Assembly (NCBI GenBank): GCA_019637815.1
Contig: JAHBUZ010000008.1
Span: 1 to 64,000 of the forward strand
Direction of reading: 5' to 3'
From: Chloroflexota bacterium
GTDB lineage: Bacteria > Chloroflexota > Limnocylindria > Limnocylindrales > CSP1-4
DNA: 64,000 bases
A program made the position numbers and the translations under genes. The stretch's first letter is position 1; every line of letters begins with the position of its first letter. A model generated the notes under the pieces. The model saw only the letters and a program-made list of their open reading frames with translations. It was not told the DNA's origin and did not search any database. This document shows positions 1 to 9,545 of this stretch, one piece after another.

Positions 1-2
1 TC

Positions 3-311
3 ATGGCACGGCAGCGGATCCGGATCCGCCTCAAGGCATACGACCACCGGCTGCTGGATCAGTCCGCGCTCCAGATCGTGGAGACGGCCCAGCGGACCGG
101 CGCGGACGTGGTCGGCCCCGTGCCGCTGCCGACGCGTATCGAGAAGTACACCGTCCTGCGCTCACCGTTCATCGACAAGGACAGCCGGGAGCAGTTCGAG
201 ATCCGCACCCACAAGCGGCTCATCGACATCCTCGACCCCTCGTCGAAGACCGTGGACGCGCTCATGCGTTTGTCGCTCGCCGCTGGCGTCGACATCGAGA
301 TCAAGATGTGA
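3..311 (+). CDS. rpsJ: 30S ribosomal protein S10
   Basis: S10 of the small subunit head, also the NusB partner (NusE) in antitermination. The 102-residue product has the full family length and opens with the typical basic [11 protein letters not shown] segment; '[16 protein letters not shown]' and the C-terminal 'AGVDIEIKM' are family signatures. The ATG lies two bases from the window edge, so its promoter and Shine-Dalgarno are outside. First gene of the S10 operon; its TGA overlaps the rplC start (TGATG). Confidence 0.97.
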   Translation: MARQRIRIRLKAYDHRLLDQSALQIVETAQRTGADVVGPVPLPTRIEKYTVLRSPFIDKDSREQFEIRTHKRLIDILDPSSKTVDALMRLSLAAGVDIEIKM

Positions 312-928
312 TGAGCAAGCCAGGTATCGGCCTCCTCGGCCGCAAAGTGGGGATGACACAGGTGTTCCAGGCGGACGGCACCATGGTGCCCGTCTCCGTG
401 GTCGCCGTGGAGCCCAACACGGTGACCCTCCTGCGGACGCAGGATCGGGACGGCTACACGGCCGTCCAGGTCGGCGCGGGGACCGCGAAGCGGCTCACCC
501 GACCTCGGCTCGCCCAGCTCAAGGGCCTGCCGCGCGTGCGTGACGTGCGCGAGTTCCGCGTGGACGCCGACGCCGCCTACGAGGTGGGTCAGACCCTCGG
601 CGTGGACCTGTTCGAGGATGGCGAGACGGTGGACATCACCGGCGTCTCCAAGGGCAAGGGCTTCGCGGGCACCATCAAGCGCCATCACTTCCGGCGCGGC
701 CCCGAGACCCACGGCTCCGACTCGCATCGGCAGCCCGGGTCGATCGGCGGCGGCACCACGCCCGGCAAGGTGTTCAAGGGGACCGGCATGGCCGGTCGCA
801 TGGGCAGCGACCGGGTGACCGTCAAGAAGGCGACCATCCTGCGTGTCGACGCCGAGCGGGACCTGCTGCTCGTCAAGGGTCCCGTGCCGGGTCCCCGGGG
901 CGCGCTGGTCCTGGTCAGGAAGGCATAG
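311..928 (+). CDS. rplC: 50S ribosomal protein L3
   Basis: L3, an early 50S assembly protein. 205 residues, starting '[19 protein letters not shown]' and holding the conserved '[15 protein letters not shown]' and '[20 protein letters not shown]' segments (the N-terminal extension approaching the peptidyl transferase centre). I chose ATG 311, which overlaps the rpsJ stop as TGATG; a GTG three bases upstream is possible. Followed by rplD after 2 nt. Confidence 0.97.
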   Translation: MSKPGIGLLGRKVGMTQVFQADGTMVPVSVVAVEPNTVTLLRTQDRDGYTAVQVGAGTAKRLTRPRLAQLKGLPRVRDVREFRVDADAAYEVGQTLGVDLFEDGETVDITGVSKGKGFAGTIKRHHFRRGPETHGSDSHRQPGSIGGGTTPGKVFKGTGMAGRMGSDRVTVKKATILRVDAERDLLLVKGPVPGPRGALVLVRKA

Positions 929-930
929 CG

Positions 931-1557
931 ATGCCCGTCACCACCACCCTGTTCACCAAGGCCGGCGCCGAGGCCGGCACCGTGGAGCTGCCGGAGGCGC
1001 TGTTCGCGGCCCCCGTCAACACCGCGGTGCTGCACCAGGCGGTCGTGGCCCAGCTGGCCGGTCGGCGCACCGGCACGGCCGACACCAAGACCCGCGGCGA
1101 GGTCCGGGGCGGCGGTCGCAAGCCGTATCGCCAGAAGGGCACCGGTCGTGCCCGCCAGGGCACCCGCAGCGCACCGCACTACGCGGGCGGCGGCGTCGTG
1201 TTCGGCCCCCATCCGCGGTCGTACGTCCAGCGGCTGCCCAAGCGGATGCGTCGACTGGCGCTCCAGGGCGCGCTCACATCGAAGCTCGGCGACGGTGCCA
1301 TCAAGGTCGTCGCGGACCTCGACATGGATGCCATCAAGACCCGGGAGCTGGTCGGCTATCTGGCCGCCCTCGGCGCCCGTGGCCGGGTCCTCGTCGTGGA
1401 GGCGGGCAAGGACGAGCGCCTCGAGCTCTCGGCACGCAACGTGCCGGGCGTGCACGTCATCCGGGCCGACTCGCTGAACGTCGTGGATGTCCTGGACGCG
1501 GACATGCTGGTCATCACCCAGCCGTCCATCGGCACGATGGCGGAGGTGTACGCATGA
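931..1557 (+). CDS. rplD: 50S ribosomal protein L4
   Basis: L4, which lines the peptide exit tunnel and in some bacteria represses the S10 operon. 208 residues; the loop region carries '[18 protein letters not shown]', the hallmark of the family, followed by '[13 protein letters not shown]'. Normal length. ATG 931 follows the rplC stop by two bases and its own stop overlaps rplW (ATGA), so translation is coupled. Confidence 0.97.
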   Translation: MPVTTTLFTKAGAEAGTVELPEALFAAPVNTAVLHQAVVAQLAGRRTGTADTKTRGEVRGGGRKPYRQKGTGRARQGTRSAPHYAGGGVVFGPHPRSYVQRLPKRMRRLALQGALTSKLGDGAIKVVADLDMDAIKTRELVGYLAALGARGRVLVVEAGKDERLELSARNVPGVHVIRADSLNVVDVLDADMLVITQPSIGTMAEVYA

Positions 1558-1856
1558 CGCTCCAGGCGGCACAGGTGATCCTGCGGCCGGTCATCAGCGA
1601 GAAGTCGATGGACGAGACGCAGCGTCACAAGTACACGTTCGCGGTCCATGACGACGCCAACAAGCTGCAGATCAAGCAGGCGGTCGAGGAGCTGTTCAAG
1701 GTCACGGTGCTGGACGTGAACGTGTCCACCACCAAGGCCAAGGAGAAGAGCCGCAACCGTCGACGGGGTCGCGTCCAGGGCTTCACCTCGCCCTGGAAGA
1801 AGGCGGTCGTGACCGTCAAGTCGACCGACAAGATCGAATTCTTCGAAGGGGTGTAG
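1554..1856 (+). CDS. rplW: 50S ribosomal protein L23
   Basis: L23, at the tunnel exit, the docking site for trigger factor and SRP. 100 residues with '[11 protein letters not shown]' at the N-terminus and the basic '[11 protein letters not shown]' loop. Start ATG 1554 overlaps the rplD stop (ATGA). Reads straight into rplB two bases after its stop. Confidence 0.96.
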   Translation: MTLQAAQVILRPVISEKSMDETQRHKYTFAVHDDANKLQIKQAVEELFKVTVLDVNVSTTKAKEKSRNRRRGRVQGFTSPWKKAVVTVKSTDKIEFFEGV

Positions 1857-1858
1857 GG

Positions 1859-2689
1859 ATGCCGCTGCGAAGCTACAAGGCGACCTCCCCCGGCCGGCGG
1901 TTCATGACCCGCTCGACCTTCGAGGAGATCACCACCGACAAGCCCCACAAGCCGCTGCTCGAGCCCAAGAAGCGGGGCAGTGGTCGCAACCACCAGGGTC
2001 GCATGACCGTGCGGCACCGGGGTGGCGGGGAGAAGCGCAACTACCGGCGCATCGACTTCAAGCGGGACAAGTGGGGCGTGCCCGCGAAGCTCGCGACCAT
2101 CGAGTACGACCCGAACCGGTCGGCGCGCATCGGCCTGCTGCACTACGCGGACGGCGAGAAGCGCTACATCCTGGTTCCCCACGGCCTCAAGGTCGGGGAT
2201 ACCGTGGTGGCCGGTCCGGACGCCGAGGCCCGGGTGGGCAACGCCCTGCCGCTGTCCTCGGTGCCCCTCGGCACACAGCTCCACAACATCGAGCTGGTGC
2301 CCGGCAAGGGTGGCCAGATCGTGCGCTCCGCGGGCGCCTCGGCACAGCTCCTCGCCAAGGAGGGTGCCACCGCCCAGATCCGACTGCCCTCGGGCGAGGT
2401 CCGGCGCGTCGACACGCGCTGCATGGCCACGGTCGGTCAGGTGGGCAACCTGGACCACGAGAACCAGAGCATCGGCAAGGCCGGTCGGGCACGTCACATG
2501 GGCCAGCGGCCCGAGGTGCGCGGCGTGGTCATGAACCCCAGGGACCATCCCCACGGCGGCGGCGAGGGCAAGTCGCCCACGGGCATGCCGCCCAAGACCC
2601 CGTGGGGCAAGCCCGCGATGGGTCACCGCACCCGACGCAACAAGACCACGGGCCGACTCATCGTCCGCTCGCGGCACCGCAAGAGCTAG
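1859..2689 (+). CDS. rplB: 50S ribosomal protein L2
   Basis: L2, essential for subunit association and the peptidyl transferase centre. 276 residues, full length. Visible signatures: '[16 protein letters not shown]', '[11 protein letters not shown]'-type segment ('[14 protein letters not shown]'), and the C-terminal '[19 protein letters not shown]' holding the conserved histidine. Start ATG two bases after the rplW stop; a typical GGGAGG precedes the next gene. Confidence 0.98.
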   Translation: MPLRSYKATSPGRRFMTRSTFEEITTDKPHKPLLEPKKRGSGRNHQGRMTVRHRGGGEKRNYRRIDFKRDKWGVPAKLATIEYDPNRSARIGLLHYADGEKRYILVPHGLKVGDTVVAGPDAEARVGNALPLSSVPLGTQLHNIELVPGKGGQIVRSAGASAQLLAKEGATAQIRLPSGEVRRVDTRCMATVGQVGNLDHENQSIGKAGRARHMGQRPEVRGVVMNPRDHPHGGGEGKSPTGMPPKTPWGKPAMGHRTRRNKTTGRLIVRSRHRKS

Positions 2690-2704
2690 GCAGGGAGGAC
2701 CGAG

Positions 2705-2989
2705 ATGTCGCGATCCCTCAAGAAGGGACCGTACGTCGAGGCGCGGCTCCTTGGCCGCGTCCAGACGATGAACCGCAAGAACGAGAAGAAGGTGCTGAAG
2801 ACCTGGTCACGCGCCAGCGTCATCTTCCCCGACTTCATCGGACATACCGTCGCCGTGTACAACGGCAGGAAGCACATCCCGGTCTACGTGACCGAGAACA
2901 TGGTCGGTCACCGACTCGGCGAGTTCGCCCCCACCCGCACCTATCGCGGGCACGGCAAGCACACCGAGCGATCGACGGCGCTCAAGTAG
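2705..2989 (+). CDS. rpsS: 30S ribosomal protein S19
   Basis: S19, in the 30S head, forms a complex with S13 and contacts tRNA. 94 residues; begins '[16 protein letters not shown]' and has '[21 protein letters not shown]' and '[11 protein letters not shown]', all diagnostic. A strong Shine-Dalgarno (AGGGAGG) sits about 8 nt before ATG 2705. Usual position between L2 and L22. Confidence 0.97.
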   Translation: MSRSLKKGPYVEARLLGRVQTMNRKNEKKVLKTWSRASVIFPDFIGHTVAVYNGRKHIPVYVTENMVGHRLGEFAPTRTYRGHGKHTERSTALK

Positions 2990-2996
2990 GCCGACG

Positions 2997-3335
2997 ATGC
3001 GAGTCTCCGCCACCGCCAAGTACATCCGCCGCTCCACGCGCAAGACGCGCCTGGTGACGAGCGCCATCGTCGGTCGTCCCGTGGGTGAGGCCGCAGCGAT
3101 CCTGCGCTTCATGCCCCAGGGGGCGGCGAAGGACGTGGCCAAGGTGCTCAAGAGCGCCACGGCCAACGCCGAGAACAACCACGACCTGTCCGCCGATGAC
3201 CTCGTGGTCGTCGCGGCCATCGCCGATGAGGGCCCGACCATCAAGCGGTTCCGACCACGCGCCCAGGGACGCGCGTTCCCCATCCACAAGCCCATGACCC
3301 ACGTGACCATCGTGGTCGAGAGCAAGGAGGCCTGA
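2997..3335 (+). CDS. rplV: 50S ribosomal protein L22
   Basis: L22 lines the exit tunnel opposite L4. 112 residues, with '[21 protein letters not shown]' near the N-terminus and the tunnel hairpin '[20 protein letters not shown]'. ATG 2997 is 7 nt after the rpsS stop. Nothing unusual apart from a short C-terminus after the final strand. Confidence 0.96.
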   Translation: MRVSATAKYIRRSTRKTRLVTSAIVGRPVGEAAAILRFMPQGAAKDVAKVLKSATANAENNHDLSADDLVVVAAIADEGPTIKRFRPRAQGRAFPIHKPMTHVTIVVESKEA

Positions 3336-3339
3336 CGGT

Positions 3340-4032
3340 ATGGGACACAAGGTCCATCCCAACGGCTTCCGGCTGGGCGTCTCGCGCACCTGGAACGCCA
3401 AGTGGTACGCCGATCGCGACTACACGGACCTCCTCAAGGAGGACATGGCGATCCGGCAGCTGGTCACCAAGCGGCTCGCCAACGCGAGCGTCAGTCTCGT
3501 GGAGATCGAGCGTGGCATCAACCACGTGACGGTCACCGTCCATACCGCCAAGCCGGGCATCGTCATCGGCAAGGGCGGCGCGAACGTGGAGGCGCTGCGC
3601 CAGGCGGTCGGCAAGCTGACCACCCGCAAGGTGAAGCTGGAGATCAAGGAGATCCGCCAGCCGGAGCTGGACGCCACGCTCGTGGCGGCCAACATCGCGC
3701 AGCAGCTGTCGCGCCGCATCGCGTTCCGCAAGGCCATCAAGCAGGCCATCCAGCGGACCATGAAGGCGGGCGCCAAGGGCGTCAAGATCTCCGTGTCCGG
3801 TCGTCTCGGCGGCGCCGAGATGGCGCGTCGCGAGTGGGACAAGGAAGGCCGCATCCCGCTGGGCACGCTCCGCGCGGACATCAGCTACGGCCAGGTCCTG
3901 TCACGCACGACCTTCGGCGCCATCGGCGTCAAGGTCTGGATCTACCGGGGCGATGTGCTCCCCGAGCGCGCCGCTCCGCGCGAGGTCGCCGCGGCCGCCC
4001 AGGCAGCAGGCACCGGGACGGGAGGGGCCTGA
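3340..4032 (+). CDS. rpsC: 30S ribosomal protein S3
   Basis: S3, at the mRNA entry channel with helicase-associated role. 230 residues. '[14 protein letters not shown]' start, KH domain with '[17 protein letters not shown]', then '[20 protein letters not shown]' and '[13 protein letters not shown]'. The last ~20 residues are an Ala-rich extension. Start lies 4 nt after the rplV stop. Confidence 0.97.
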   Translation: MGHKVHPNGFRLGVSRTWNAKWYADRDYTDLLKEDMAIRQLVTKRLANASVSLVEIERGINHVTVTVHTAKPGIVIGKGGANVEALRQAVGKLTTRKVKLEIKEIRQPELDATLVAANIAQQLSRRIAFRKAIKQAIQRTMKAGAKGVKISVSGRLGGAEMARREWDKEGRIPLGTLRADISYGQVLSRTTFGAIGVKVWIYRGDVLPERAAPREVAAAAQAAGTGTGGA

Positions 4033-4033
4033 C

Positions 4034-4462
4034 ATGTTGATGCCCCGCCGCGTCAAGCATCGCAAGCAGCAGCGTGGCCGCATGAGCGGCCCGTCCAAGG
4101 GCGGCACCACCATCGCGTTCGGCGACTACGCCCTCGTGACGGAGGAGCCCGCCTACATCACCAGCCGGCAGATCGAGTCCGCGCGACGCGCCATGACCCG
4201 GTACGTCCGGCGTGGTGGCAAGATCTGGATCCGCATCTTCCCGGACAAGCCGGTGACCAAGAAGCCCGCCGAGGTCCGCATGGGCTCCGGCAAGGGCGCC
4301 CCCGACCACTGGGTGGCGGTCGTCCGGCCCGGACGCATCCTGTTCGAGATGTCCGGTGTCCCCCAGGCAGAGGCCGCGGAGGCGATGCGCCTCGCCAGCC
4401 ACAAGCTGCCGGTGGACGTCAAGTTCCTGGTCCGCGAAGGAGCCGGCGATGGACATCAGTAG
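4034..4462 (+). CDS. rplP: 50S ribosomal protein L16
   Basis: L16 binds near the A-site tRNA elbow. 142 residues, start '[17 protein letters not shown]' as in the family, with '[20 protein letters not shown]' and 'RVRMGSGKG'-type motif ('[18 protein letters not shown]'). ATG 4034 is one base after the rpsC stop; a longer upstream in-frame ORF exists but the family N-terminus fixes the start. Its end overlaps rpmC by 14 nt. Confidence 0.96.
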   Translation: MLMPRRVKHRKQQRGRMSGPSKGGTTIAFGDYALVTEEPAYITSRQIESARRAMTRYVRRGGKIWIRIFPDKPVTKKPAEVRMGSGKGAPDHWVAVVRPGRILFEMSGVPQAEAAEAMRLASHKLPVDVKFLVREGAGDGHQ

Positions 4463-4685
4463 GGCCCGCGAGCTCTCGGACCAGGAGCTCCTGGCCGAGA
4501 TCACTTCGGCGCGCCGGAACCTGTATGACCTGCGGTTCCAGCTCGCCACCCGACAGCTGTCGGACTACAGCCAGATCGCGCAGACGCGGCGAGCCATCGC
4601 CCGGCTGCTGACCGTCCAGACCGAGCGTGAGCTCGGCGGCCGGACGCCGGCGGGCACCGCCGCCCGTCGGGGAGGGAAGTCATGA
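4449..4685 (+). CDS. rpmC: 50S ribosomal protein L29
   Basis: L29, a small helical protein by the tunnel exit next to L23. 78 residues, with the typical '[11 protein letters not shown]', '[14 protein letters not shown]' and '[12 protein letters not shown]' helices; slightly longer than usual because of an Arg/Gly-rich tail. ATG 4449 is inside the end of rplP, and its stop overlaps rpsQ (ATGA). Confidence 0.95.
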   Translation: MDISRARELSDQELLAEITSARRNLYDLRFQLATRQLSDYSQIAQTRRAIARLLTVQTERELGGRTPAGTAARRGGKS

Positions 4686-5074
4686 GCGCGGCACAGACGC
4701 GCAGCACCACGGGGAAGCGCAAGACCAAGACCGGTCGCGTCGTCTCCGACAAGATGGACAAGACCATCGTGGTCTCGGTGGAGCGACTCAGCCGGCACCG
4801 GCTGTACAAGCGCGTCATCCGGCTGACCACGAAGTTCAAGGCCCACGACGAGCGCAACGAGGCGCGCATCGGTGACACGGTGCGCATCGAGGAGTCGCGG
4901 CCGCTGTCCGCCACCAAGCGCTGGCGGCTGGTCGAGGTCGTGTCGCGTGCCGCCGATGGCCGGACGGATGCCGTCGTGGCCACCGAGGCCGCCACCGAGG
5001 AGGCGATCCACGCCGTGGCCCACCCGGGCCGCGAGCATGCCGCCGAGCCGGTCGCGGATGAGGTGCCGGCGTGA
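4682..5074 (+). CDS. rpsQ: 30S ribosomal protein S17 with C-terminal extension
   Basis: S17, a primary 16S rRNA binder. The OB-fold core is clear: '[18 protein letters not shown]', '[19 protein letters not shown]' and '[16 protein letters not shown]'. At 130 residues it is about 45 longer than common S17; residues after ~88 form an Ala/Glu/His-rich low-complexity tail. Starts inside the rpmC stop and ends overlapping the GTG of rplN (GTGA). Confidence 0.95.
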   Translation: MSAAQTRSTTGKRKTKTGRVVSDKMDKTIVVSVERLSRHRLYKRVIRLTTKFKAHDERNEARIGDTVRIEESRPLSATKRWRLVEVVSRAADGRTDAVVATEAATEEAIHAVAHPGREHAAEPVADEVPA

Positions 5075-5439
5075 TCCAGGTCGCCACGCGGCTCCGCGTC
5101 GCCGACAACACCGGCGCCCGGACCATCGAGTGCATCCGCATCCTGGGTCGCTCCCAGAAGACGACCGCAGGCGTCGGTGACGTCATCGTGGCGGCCGTCA
5201 AGCAGGCCATCCCGAACGCGGCGGTCAAGAAGGGCGACGTGGTCAAGGCCGTGGTCGTGCGCACCGCCAAGGAGTACGGCCGACCGGACGGCAGCTACAT
5301 CCGCTTCGACGAGAACGCGGCCGTGCTCATCAACAACCAGGGCAACCCGCGTGGCACCCGCATCTTCGGGCCCGTCGCACGGGAGCTCCGCGATAAGAAC
5401 TACATGAAGATCATCTCGCTCGCGCCGGAGGTGCTCTGA
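5071..5439 (+). CDS. rplN: 50S ribosomal protein L14
   Basis: L14, at the subunit interface (bridge B8). 122 residues, GTG start; '[20 protein letters not shown]' and '[15 protein letters not shown]' are diagnostic, and it ends in the normal '[13 protein letters not shown]'. The last 37 bases before the stop are repeated exactly 68 bp downstream, inside a coupled mini-ORF that separates rplN from rplX. That duplication is not a normal feature of the spc operon. Confidence 0.97.
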   Translation: MIQVATRLRVADNTGARTIECIRILGRSQKTTAGVGDVIVAAVKQAIPNAAVKKGDVVKAVVVRTAKEYGRPDGSYIRFDENAAVLINNQGNPRGTRIFGPVARELRDKNYMKIISLAPEVL

Positions 5440-5509
5440 TGTCAGGGGCTGCCGCTCGGCCGAAGGACTACATGAAGATCATCTCGCTCGCGCCGGAGGT
5501 GCTGTGATG
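5399..5509 (+). repeat. direct repeat of the rplN 3' end (two copies, 68 bp apart)
   Basis: Positions 5399-5441 and 5467-5509 match at 42 of 43 bases, including the stop and following ATG (TGATG). The 37-base core is identical. The intervening ~25 bases carry the unrelated start of the mini-ORF. The near identity suggests a recent copy or active homogenisation. Confidence 0.95.
5439..5507 (+). CDS. 22-codon mini-ORF copying the L14 C-terminus
   Basis: The ATG overlaps the rplN stop (TGATG) and the TGA overlaps the rplX start (TGATG), so it is bridged on both sides. It encodes exactly 22 residues. The first nine (start MSGAAARPK) are unrelated in most positions to L14; the rest, [13 protein letters not shown], repeats the L14 C-terminus [13 protein letters not shown] with one Asn-to-Asp change. 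No Shine-Dalgarno of its own, so expression would need termination-reinitiation. Whether a peptide accumulates is unknown; it could be a decayed duplication. Confidence 0.4.
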   Translation: MSGAAARPKDYMKIISLAPEVL

Positions 5510-5974
5510 GCACCTGCCGCGAAGCCACAGCGACGCACCCGCGTGCTGGACATCCGGGCCGGGGACCAGGTGCTGGTCCTGTCGGGCAAGGATGCCGGCA
5601 AGAAGGGCGTCGTCCAGCGCGTGGTCACCAACCCCCAGGGCTGGAAGAAGGCCACATCACGGTTCGGTGCCGGCTGGCAGCGCACCTCGCCCCTGGCGGG
5701 TGCCGCCGTCGTCATCGAGGGCATCAACATCGCCAAGCGCCACACCAAGCCTCGCTCGAGCGCTGGTCGGACCGACCGGCAGCCGCGCGTCCAGCAGGGT
5801 GGCATCCTGGACATCCCGATGCCCATGGACATCAGCAACGTCATGGTCATCTGCCCCTCCTGCTCGCGGCCCACGCGGATCCGCCACACCGAGGCGGCCG
5901 ATGGTCGGAGCGTCCGGGCGTGCGCCCACTGTGGTGAGGCACTGACCCGGGTCGAGAGGAAGAAGCGCGCATGA
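5507..5974 (+). CDS. rplX: 50S ribosomal protein L24 with zinc-knuckle-like tail
   Basis: L24, an assembly initiator. 155 residues. The KOW core reads '[21 protein letters not shown]', and '[15 protein letters not shown]' follows. The C-terminal ~45 residues hold two CxxC pairs (CPSC and CAHC), as in many L24s that carry a treble-clef-like extension. I chose ATG 5507 because it overlaps the mini-ORF stop; a GTG at 5504 is in frame. Ends in ATGA overlap with rplE. Confidence 0.95.
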   Translation: MAPAAKPQRRTRVLDIRAGDQVLVLSGKDAGKKGVVQRVVTNPQGWKKATSRFGAGWQRTSPLAGAAVVIEGINIAKRHTKPRSSAGRTDRQPRVQQGGILDIPMPMDISNVMVICPSCSRPTRIRHTEAADGRSVRACAHCGEALTRVERKKRA

Positions 5975-6510
5975 GCGAGCTGCGGGACAGGTACCACGCG
6001 GAGGTCGTGCCGGCACTCCAGAAGGAGTTCCAGTACGCCAACCCGATGCAGGTGCCGCGTCTCACCAAGATCGTCGTCAACATCGGTCTGGGCGAGGCCC
6101 TCCGGGACGCCAAGGCGGTCGACGCCGCGGTCCGGGACCTGACGCTGATCACGGGTCAGAAGCCCGTGATCACGCGGGCCAAGCGGTCCATCGCCCAGTT
6201 CCGGCTGCGGACGGGCAATGCCATCGGCGTCATGGTCACCCTTCGGGGCGACCGGATGTGGGACTTCCTGGAGCGGCTGACGCGTGTCGCGCTGCCCCGC
6301 ATCCGGGACTTCCGGGGCGTGCCGTCCCGGTCGTTCGATGGACGTGGCAACTATTCCCTGGGACTGCGCGAGCAGCTCGCGTTCCCGGAGATCGACTACG
6401 ACCGGATCGACCGTCTGCGCGGGCTCGAGCTGAGCATCGTCACGACGGCGACCGATGACGAGGAGTCCCGGCGTCTGCTGGCCCTCCTCGGCATGCCGTT
6501 CGCCAACTGA
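5971..6510 (+). CDS. rplE: 50S ribosomal protein L5
   Basis: L5 binds 5S rRNA in the central protuberance. 179 residues with '[14 protein letters not shown]', '[19 protein letters not shown]', '[19 protein letters not shown]' and 'EIDYDRID', all conserved. Normal length and order; start overlaps the rplX stop (ATGA). Confidence 0.97.
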   Translation: MSELRDRYHAEVVPALQKEFQYANPMQVPRLTKIVVNIGLGEALRDAKAVDAAVRDLTLITGQKPVITRAKRSIAQFRLRTGNAIGVMVTLRGDRMWDFLERLTRVALPRIRDFRGVPSRSFDGRGNYSLGLREQLAFPEIDYDRIDRLRGLELSIVTTATDDEESRRLLALLGMPFAN

Positions 6511-6525
6511 CGGAGGAGCGCACGC

Positions 6526-6711
6526 ATGGCCAAGAAGTCCCTCATCGCCAAGGCCCAGCGCACACCGCGGTTCGGTGTGCGGAGCTACCACCGGTGCTCC
6601 GTGTGCGGCCGTCCGCGCGCCTACATGCGCCGGTTCGCGCTGTGCCGCATCTGCTTCCGGGAGCGCGCCCTGCTGGGGCAGCTGCCGGGTGTGACCAAGT
6701 CGAGCTGGTAG
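6526..6711 (+). CDS. rpsN: 30S ribosomal protein S14, zinc type
   Basis: S14 of the short zinc-binding (C+) class. 61 residues; Cys24, Cys27, Cys40 and Cys43 form the CxxC...CxxC site ('CSVCGRPR' and 'LCRICFRE'). Preceded by GGAGG about 11 nt before ATG 6526. No second zinc-free paralogue is present in this window. Confidence 0.96.
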   Translation: MAKKSLIAKAQRTPRFGVRSYHRCSVCGRPRAYMRRFALCRICFRERALLGQLPGVTKSSW

Positions 6712-6715
6712 CCCC

Positions 6716-7111
6716 ATGAACATCTCCGATCCCATCGCGGACATGCTCACGCGCATCCGCAACGCGAGTCGGGCGCGTCATGACGACGTGCTCGTGCCCG
6801 CGTCCCGCACCAAGCTGGCCATCGCGCGCATCCTCAAGGACGAGGGGTTCATCGAAGACTTCTCGGAGGTCGCCGAGGGCCCGCGCAGCTTCCTGCGCAT
6901 CCAGCTGAAGTACGTGGGCCGGGTGCCCGTCGTGAGCGGCCTCAAGCGCATCAGCAAGCCGGGTCTCCGGGTGTACGCCGCCAAGACGGACATCCCGCGG
7001 GTCCTGGGTGGGCTGGGCGTGGTCATCGTCAGCACCAGCCAGGGGATCATGACCGGGCAGCAGGCACGCAAGGGCCAGCTGGGCGGCGAGATCCTGGCGT
7101 ACGTCTGGTAG
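6716..7111 (+). CDS. rpsH: 30S ribosomal protein S8
   Basis: S8, a central-domain assembly protein and classical translational repressor of the spc operon. 131 residues; '[19 protein letters not shown]' at the N-terminus and '[19 protein letters not shown]' near the C-terminus are family signatures. Starts 4 nt after the rpsN stop. Confidence 0.97.
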   Translation: MNISDPIADMLTRIRNASRARHDDVLVPASRTKLAIARILKDEGFIEDFSEVAEGPRSFLRIQLKYVGRVPVVSGLKRISKPGLRVYAAKTDIPRVLGGLGVVIVSTSQGIMTGQQARKGQLGGEILAYVW

Positions 7112-7118
7112 GTCGCCA

Positions 7119-7670
7119 ATGTCACGTATCGGGCGACTGCCCATCCCCATCCCGGCCGGCGTGGACGTCACGGTCGACGGCACGCATGTCGCGGTCAAGG
7201 GTCCCAAGGGCGCCCTCAGCCGGGACATCACGCCCATCCTGACCATCGTGCGCGAGGACGGCGTGCTGCGGGTCGAGCGACCCGATGACGCCAAGGAGTC
7301 GCGTCAGCTGCACGGCCTCACCCGGACGCTCATCAACAACATGGTCGTGGGCGTCACGACCGGCTATCGCAAGGGCCTCGAGATCACGGGCGTGGGCTAT
7401 CGTGCCCAGCTGGTGGGTCGCAAGCTCCAGCTGAACCTGGGCTACAGCCATCCCATCGAGATCGAGCCTCCCGAGGGCATCGCCTTCGAGGTCGAGAACC
7501 CCACCCGCCTGGCGGTCACGGGCATCGACAAGGAGCTGGTCGGTCACGTCGCCGCCCGCGTCCGCGCGATGCGCAAGCCCGAGCCCTACAAGGGCAAGGG
7601 TGTCCGCTACAGCGGTGAGGTCATCCGTCGCAAGGCCGGCAAGGCCGGCAAGATCGGCGGCAAGAAGTAA
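7119..7670 (+). CDS. rplF: 50S ribosomal protein L6
   Basis: L6, near the GTPase centre. 183 residues in two repeated folds: '[20 protein letters not shown]' first and '[20 protein letters not shown]' / '[20 protein letters not shown]' second. It ends in TAA, rare here, followed by a 91-nt spacer, the longest gap inside the spc block. Confidence 0.97.
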   Translation: MSRIGRLPIPIPAGVDVTVDGTHVAVKGPKGALSRDITPILTIVREDGVLRVERPDDAKESRQLHGLTRTLINNMVVGVTTGYRKGLEITGVGYRAQLVGRKLQLNLGYSHPIEIEPPEGIAFEVENPTRLAVTGIDKELVGHVAARVRAMRKPEPYKGKGVRYSGEVIRRKAGKAGKIGGKK

Positions 7671-7761
7671 CACCCAGCGGACCGGCCCGGCCGGCCCGCG
7701 AACCCGACGGGTCGGACGTCATCGCCCGCCCCGAACAGTCCGAAGGAGAATCACGAGCACC
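7671..7761 (+). other. GC-rich spacer with hairpins and the rplR Shine-Dalgarno
   Basis: Between rplF and rplR. It holds a tight CCGGC-ccg-GCCGG hairpin around 7,684-7,698 and the short inverted repeat ACCC-gac-GGGT near 7,704. An AAGGAG follows near 7,742, about 15 nt before ATG 7762. No T-run, so I do not call a terminator; it could moderate readthrough. Confidence 0.35.
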
Positions 7762-8121
7762 ATGGCCACGGCCGACAGGGGCGCCGCCCGCCGCAAGCGC
7801 CACACCCGGATCCGCCTCCATCTGGCGGGCACGGGCGAGCGGCCGCGGCTCGCGGTGTTCCGCAGCAACCAGCAGATCTACGCCCAGGTCATCGACGACA
7901 CCGTGGGCCGGACCCTCGCCAGCGCCTCCTCCCTCGAGGCGGGGCTGCGGGGTACGGACGGCACCAAGGTGGAGCGCGCCCGCAAGGTGGGCGAGCTCAT
8001 CGGCGAGCGTGCCAAGGCGGCCGGCATCTCCCAGGTCGTGTTCGACCGGGCCGGGTTCCGGTACCACGGGCGGATCAAGGCGCTCGCCGATGGCGCGCGC
8101 GGATCCGGCCTGGACTTCTAG
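7762..8121 (+). CDS. rplR: 50S ribosomal protein L18
   Basis: L18 binds 5S rRNA with L5. 119 residues: '[26 protein letters not shown]' type N-terminus, '[19 protein letters not shown]' and '[19 protein letters not shown]'. A longer upstream in-frame reading exists but is low-complexity; ATG 7762 after AAGGAG gives the family length. Confidence 0.96.
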   Translation: MATADRGAARRKRHTRIRLHLAGTGERPRLAVFRSNQQIYAQVIDDTVGRTLASASSLEAGLRGTDGTKVERARKVGELIGERAKAAGISQVVFDRAGFRYHGRIKALADGARGSGLDF

Positions 8122-8133
8122 GAAGGGGCCCAC

Positions 8134-8676
8134 ATGGCACGGATCGATCCGAACAAGCTGACCCTCGAGGAGCGGGTGGTCCAGATCAACCGCGTCGCCA
8201 AGGTCGTCAAGGGCGGTCGCCGCTTCAGCTTCAGCGCGGTGGTCGTCGTGGGTGACGGCAATGGTCACGTGGGTGTCGGCCTGGGCAAGGCCGGCGAGGT
8301 CCCCGAGGCCATCCGCAAGGGCGTCGAGGACGCCAAGAAGCACCTCATCCGGGTGCCGCTCGTGGGGACCACCATCCCCCACGAGGTGCTCCAGCAGTAC
8401 GGCGCCTCAACGGTGCTCCTGAAGCCCGCCTCCCAGGGCACCGGCGTCATCGCCGGTGGCTCCGTGCGCGCGGTCGTGGAGGCCGCCGGCGTGCGGGACA
8501 TCCTGTCCAAGTCGCTGGGCTCCACGAATCCGGTGAACGTCGTGCGCGCGACGCTCGAGGGGCTGCGCAACCTGCACAGCGCCGAGGAGCTGGGCGCCCG
8601 CCGCGGGCGCGAGCTGCGGACCTTCATCCCGGGCCAGCCGACGGGCGCCATGGAGACGACCAGCGATGCCCGGTAA
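8134..8676 (+). CDS. rpsE: 30S ribosomal protein S5
   Basis: S5, important for decoding accuracy and mRNA unwinding. 180 residues: '[20 protein letters not shown]', '[20 protein letters not shown]' and '[20 protein letters not shown]'. Shine-Dalgarno GGAAGGGG about 8 nt before the ATG. The 3' end overlaps rpmD by 11 nt. Confidence 0.97.
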   Translation: MARIDPNKLTLEERVVQINRVAKVVKGGRRFSFSAVVVVGDGNGHVGVGLGKAGEVPEAIRKGVEDAKKHLIRVPLVGTTIPHEVLQQYGASTVLLKPASQGTGVIAGGSVRAVVEAAGVRDILSKSLGSTNPVNVVRATLEGLRNLHSAEELGARRGRELRTFIPGQPTGAMETTSDAR

Positions 8677-8902
8677 GCTCAAGGTCACGCTCCGCAAGAG
8701 CACCGTCAGCACGACCCAGCGGGCCCGTGGCACGGTCCGCGCACTCGGTCTCGACCGGATCGGCGATACCGTGGTGCTGCGCGACGACCCCGTGGCCCGG
8801 GGCATGATCCGGACGGTCCAGTACCTCGTCAGCTGGGAGGAGATCCCGGACGAGGCACCGACCGGCCGGAAGGCCGCCGCGGCCCAGGAGGATGACAAGT
8901 GA
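8666..8902 (+). CDS. rpmD: 50S ribosomal protein L30
   Basis: L30. 78 residues; the ~58-residue core ('[20 protein letters not shown]', '[15 protein letters not shown]', '[14 protein letters not shown]') is typical, followed by a ~18-residue Ala/Glu tail. Starts within the last codons of rpsE and ends overlapping the GTG start of rplO (GTGA). Confidence 0.93.
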   Translation: MPGKLKVTLRKSTVSTTQRARGTVRALGLDRIGDTVVLRDDPVARGMIRTVQYLVSWEEIPDEAPTGRKAAAAQEDDK

Positions 8903-9540
8903 AGCTGCATGACCTTCGGCCGGCGCCCGGCGCCACGAAGGATCGCATCCGGGTCGGTCGTGGCATCGCGGCCGGCAAGGGCAAGACCGCGGGTCGCGGC
9001 ACCAAGGGCCAGAAGGCCCGCTCCGGTGCATCGATCCCGGCCTGGTTCGAGGGCGGCCAGACCCCCATCCACATGCGGGTCCCCAAGCTGCGTGGCTTCC
9101 GACCCATCAACCGCATCGAATACCAGGTGGTCAACATCGGGCGCATCTCGGCCTATGCCGAGGCGGGTCGCCTGGGCGAGCTCCTGACACCGAAGTCGCC
9201 GTACACGGTCAACCCCGAGATCCTGCGCGCCGCCGGCCTCATCACCAAGGAGCGCCAGCCGGTCAAGATCCTCGGCTCGGGTGACGTGTCCGTGCCCCTG
9301 TTCGTGCTCGCGGACGCCTTCACAGCGAGCGCGCGCTCGAAGGTCGAGGCGGCAGGCGGCTCGGTCCAGACGATCGCGCCGGCCCCCGAGCCGGTGGTCG
9401 CCGCCGAGCCCGAGCCGACCCCGGCCCCCGAGGTCGAGCAGGCCGCGGACGAGCCGGCGCCGGTCGCCACCGCCGAGGTGGTGGAGGACCAGCCCGAGCC
9501 CGCCCAGGACGACGCCGACACCGACGCCGCAGAGGCCTGA
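8899..9540 (+). CDS. rplO: 50S ribosomal protein L15 with acidic C-terminal tail
   Basis: L15, a late 50S assembly protein. 213 residues against a usual ~147. The core is normal: 'LHDLRPAPGATKDRIRVGRG', the Gly/Lys-rich 'AAGKGKTAGRGTKGQKAR', and 'FEGGQTPIHMRVPKLRGF'. From about residue 160 the chain is a Pro/Ala/Glu repeat-like acidic tail. GTG start overlapping the rpmD stop. Confidence 0.95.
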   Translation: MKLHDLRPAPGATKDRIRVGRGIAAGKGKTAGRGTKGQKARSGASIPAWFEGGQTPIHMRVPKLRGFRPINRIEYQVVNIGRISAYAEAGRLGELLTPKSPYTVNPEILRAAGLITKERQPVKILGSGDVSVPLFVLADAFTASARSKVEAAGGSVQTIAPAPEPVVAAEPEPTPAPEVEQAADEPAPVATAEVVEDQPEPAQDDADTDAAEA

Positions 9541-9545
9541 TCCCG

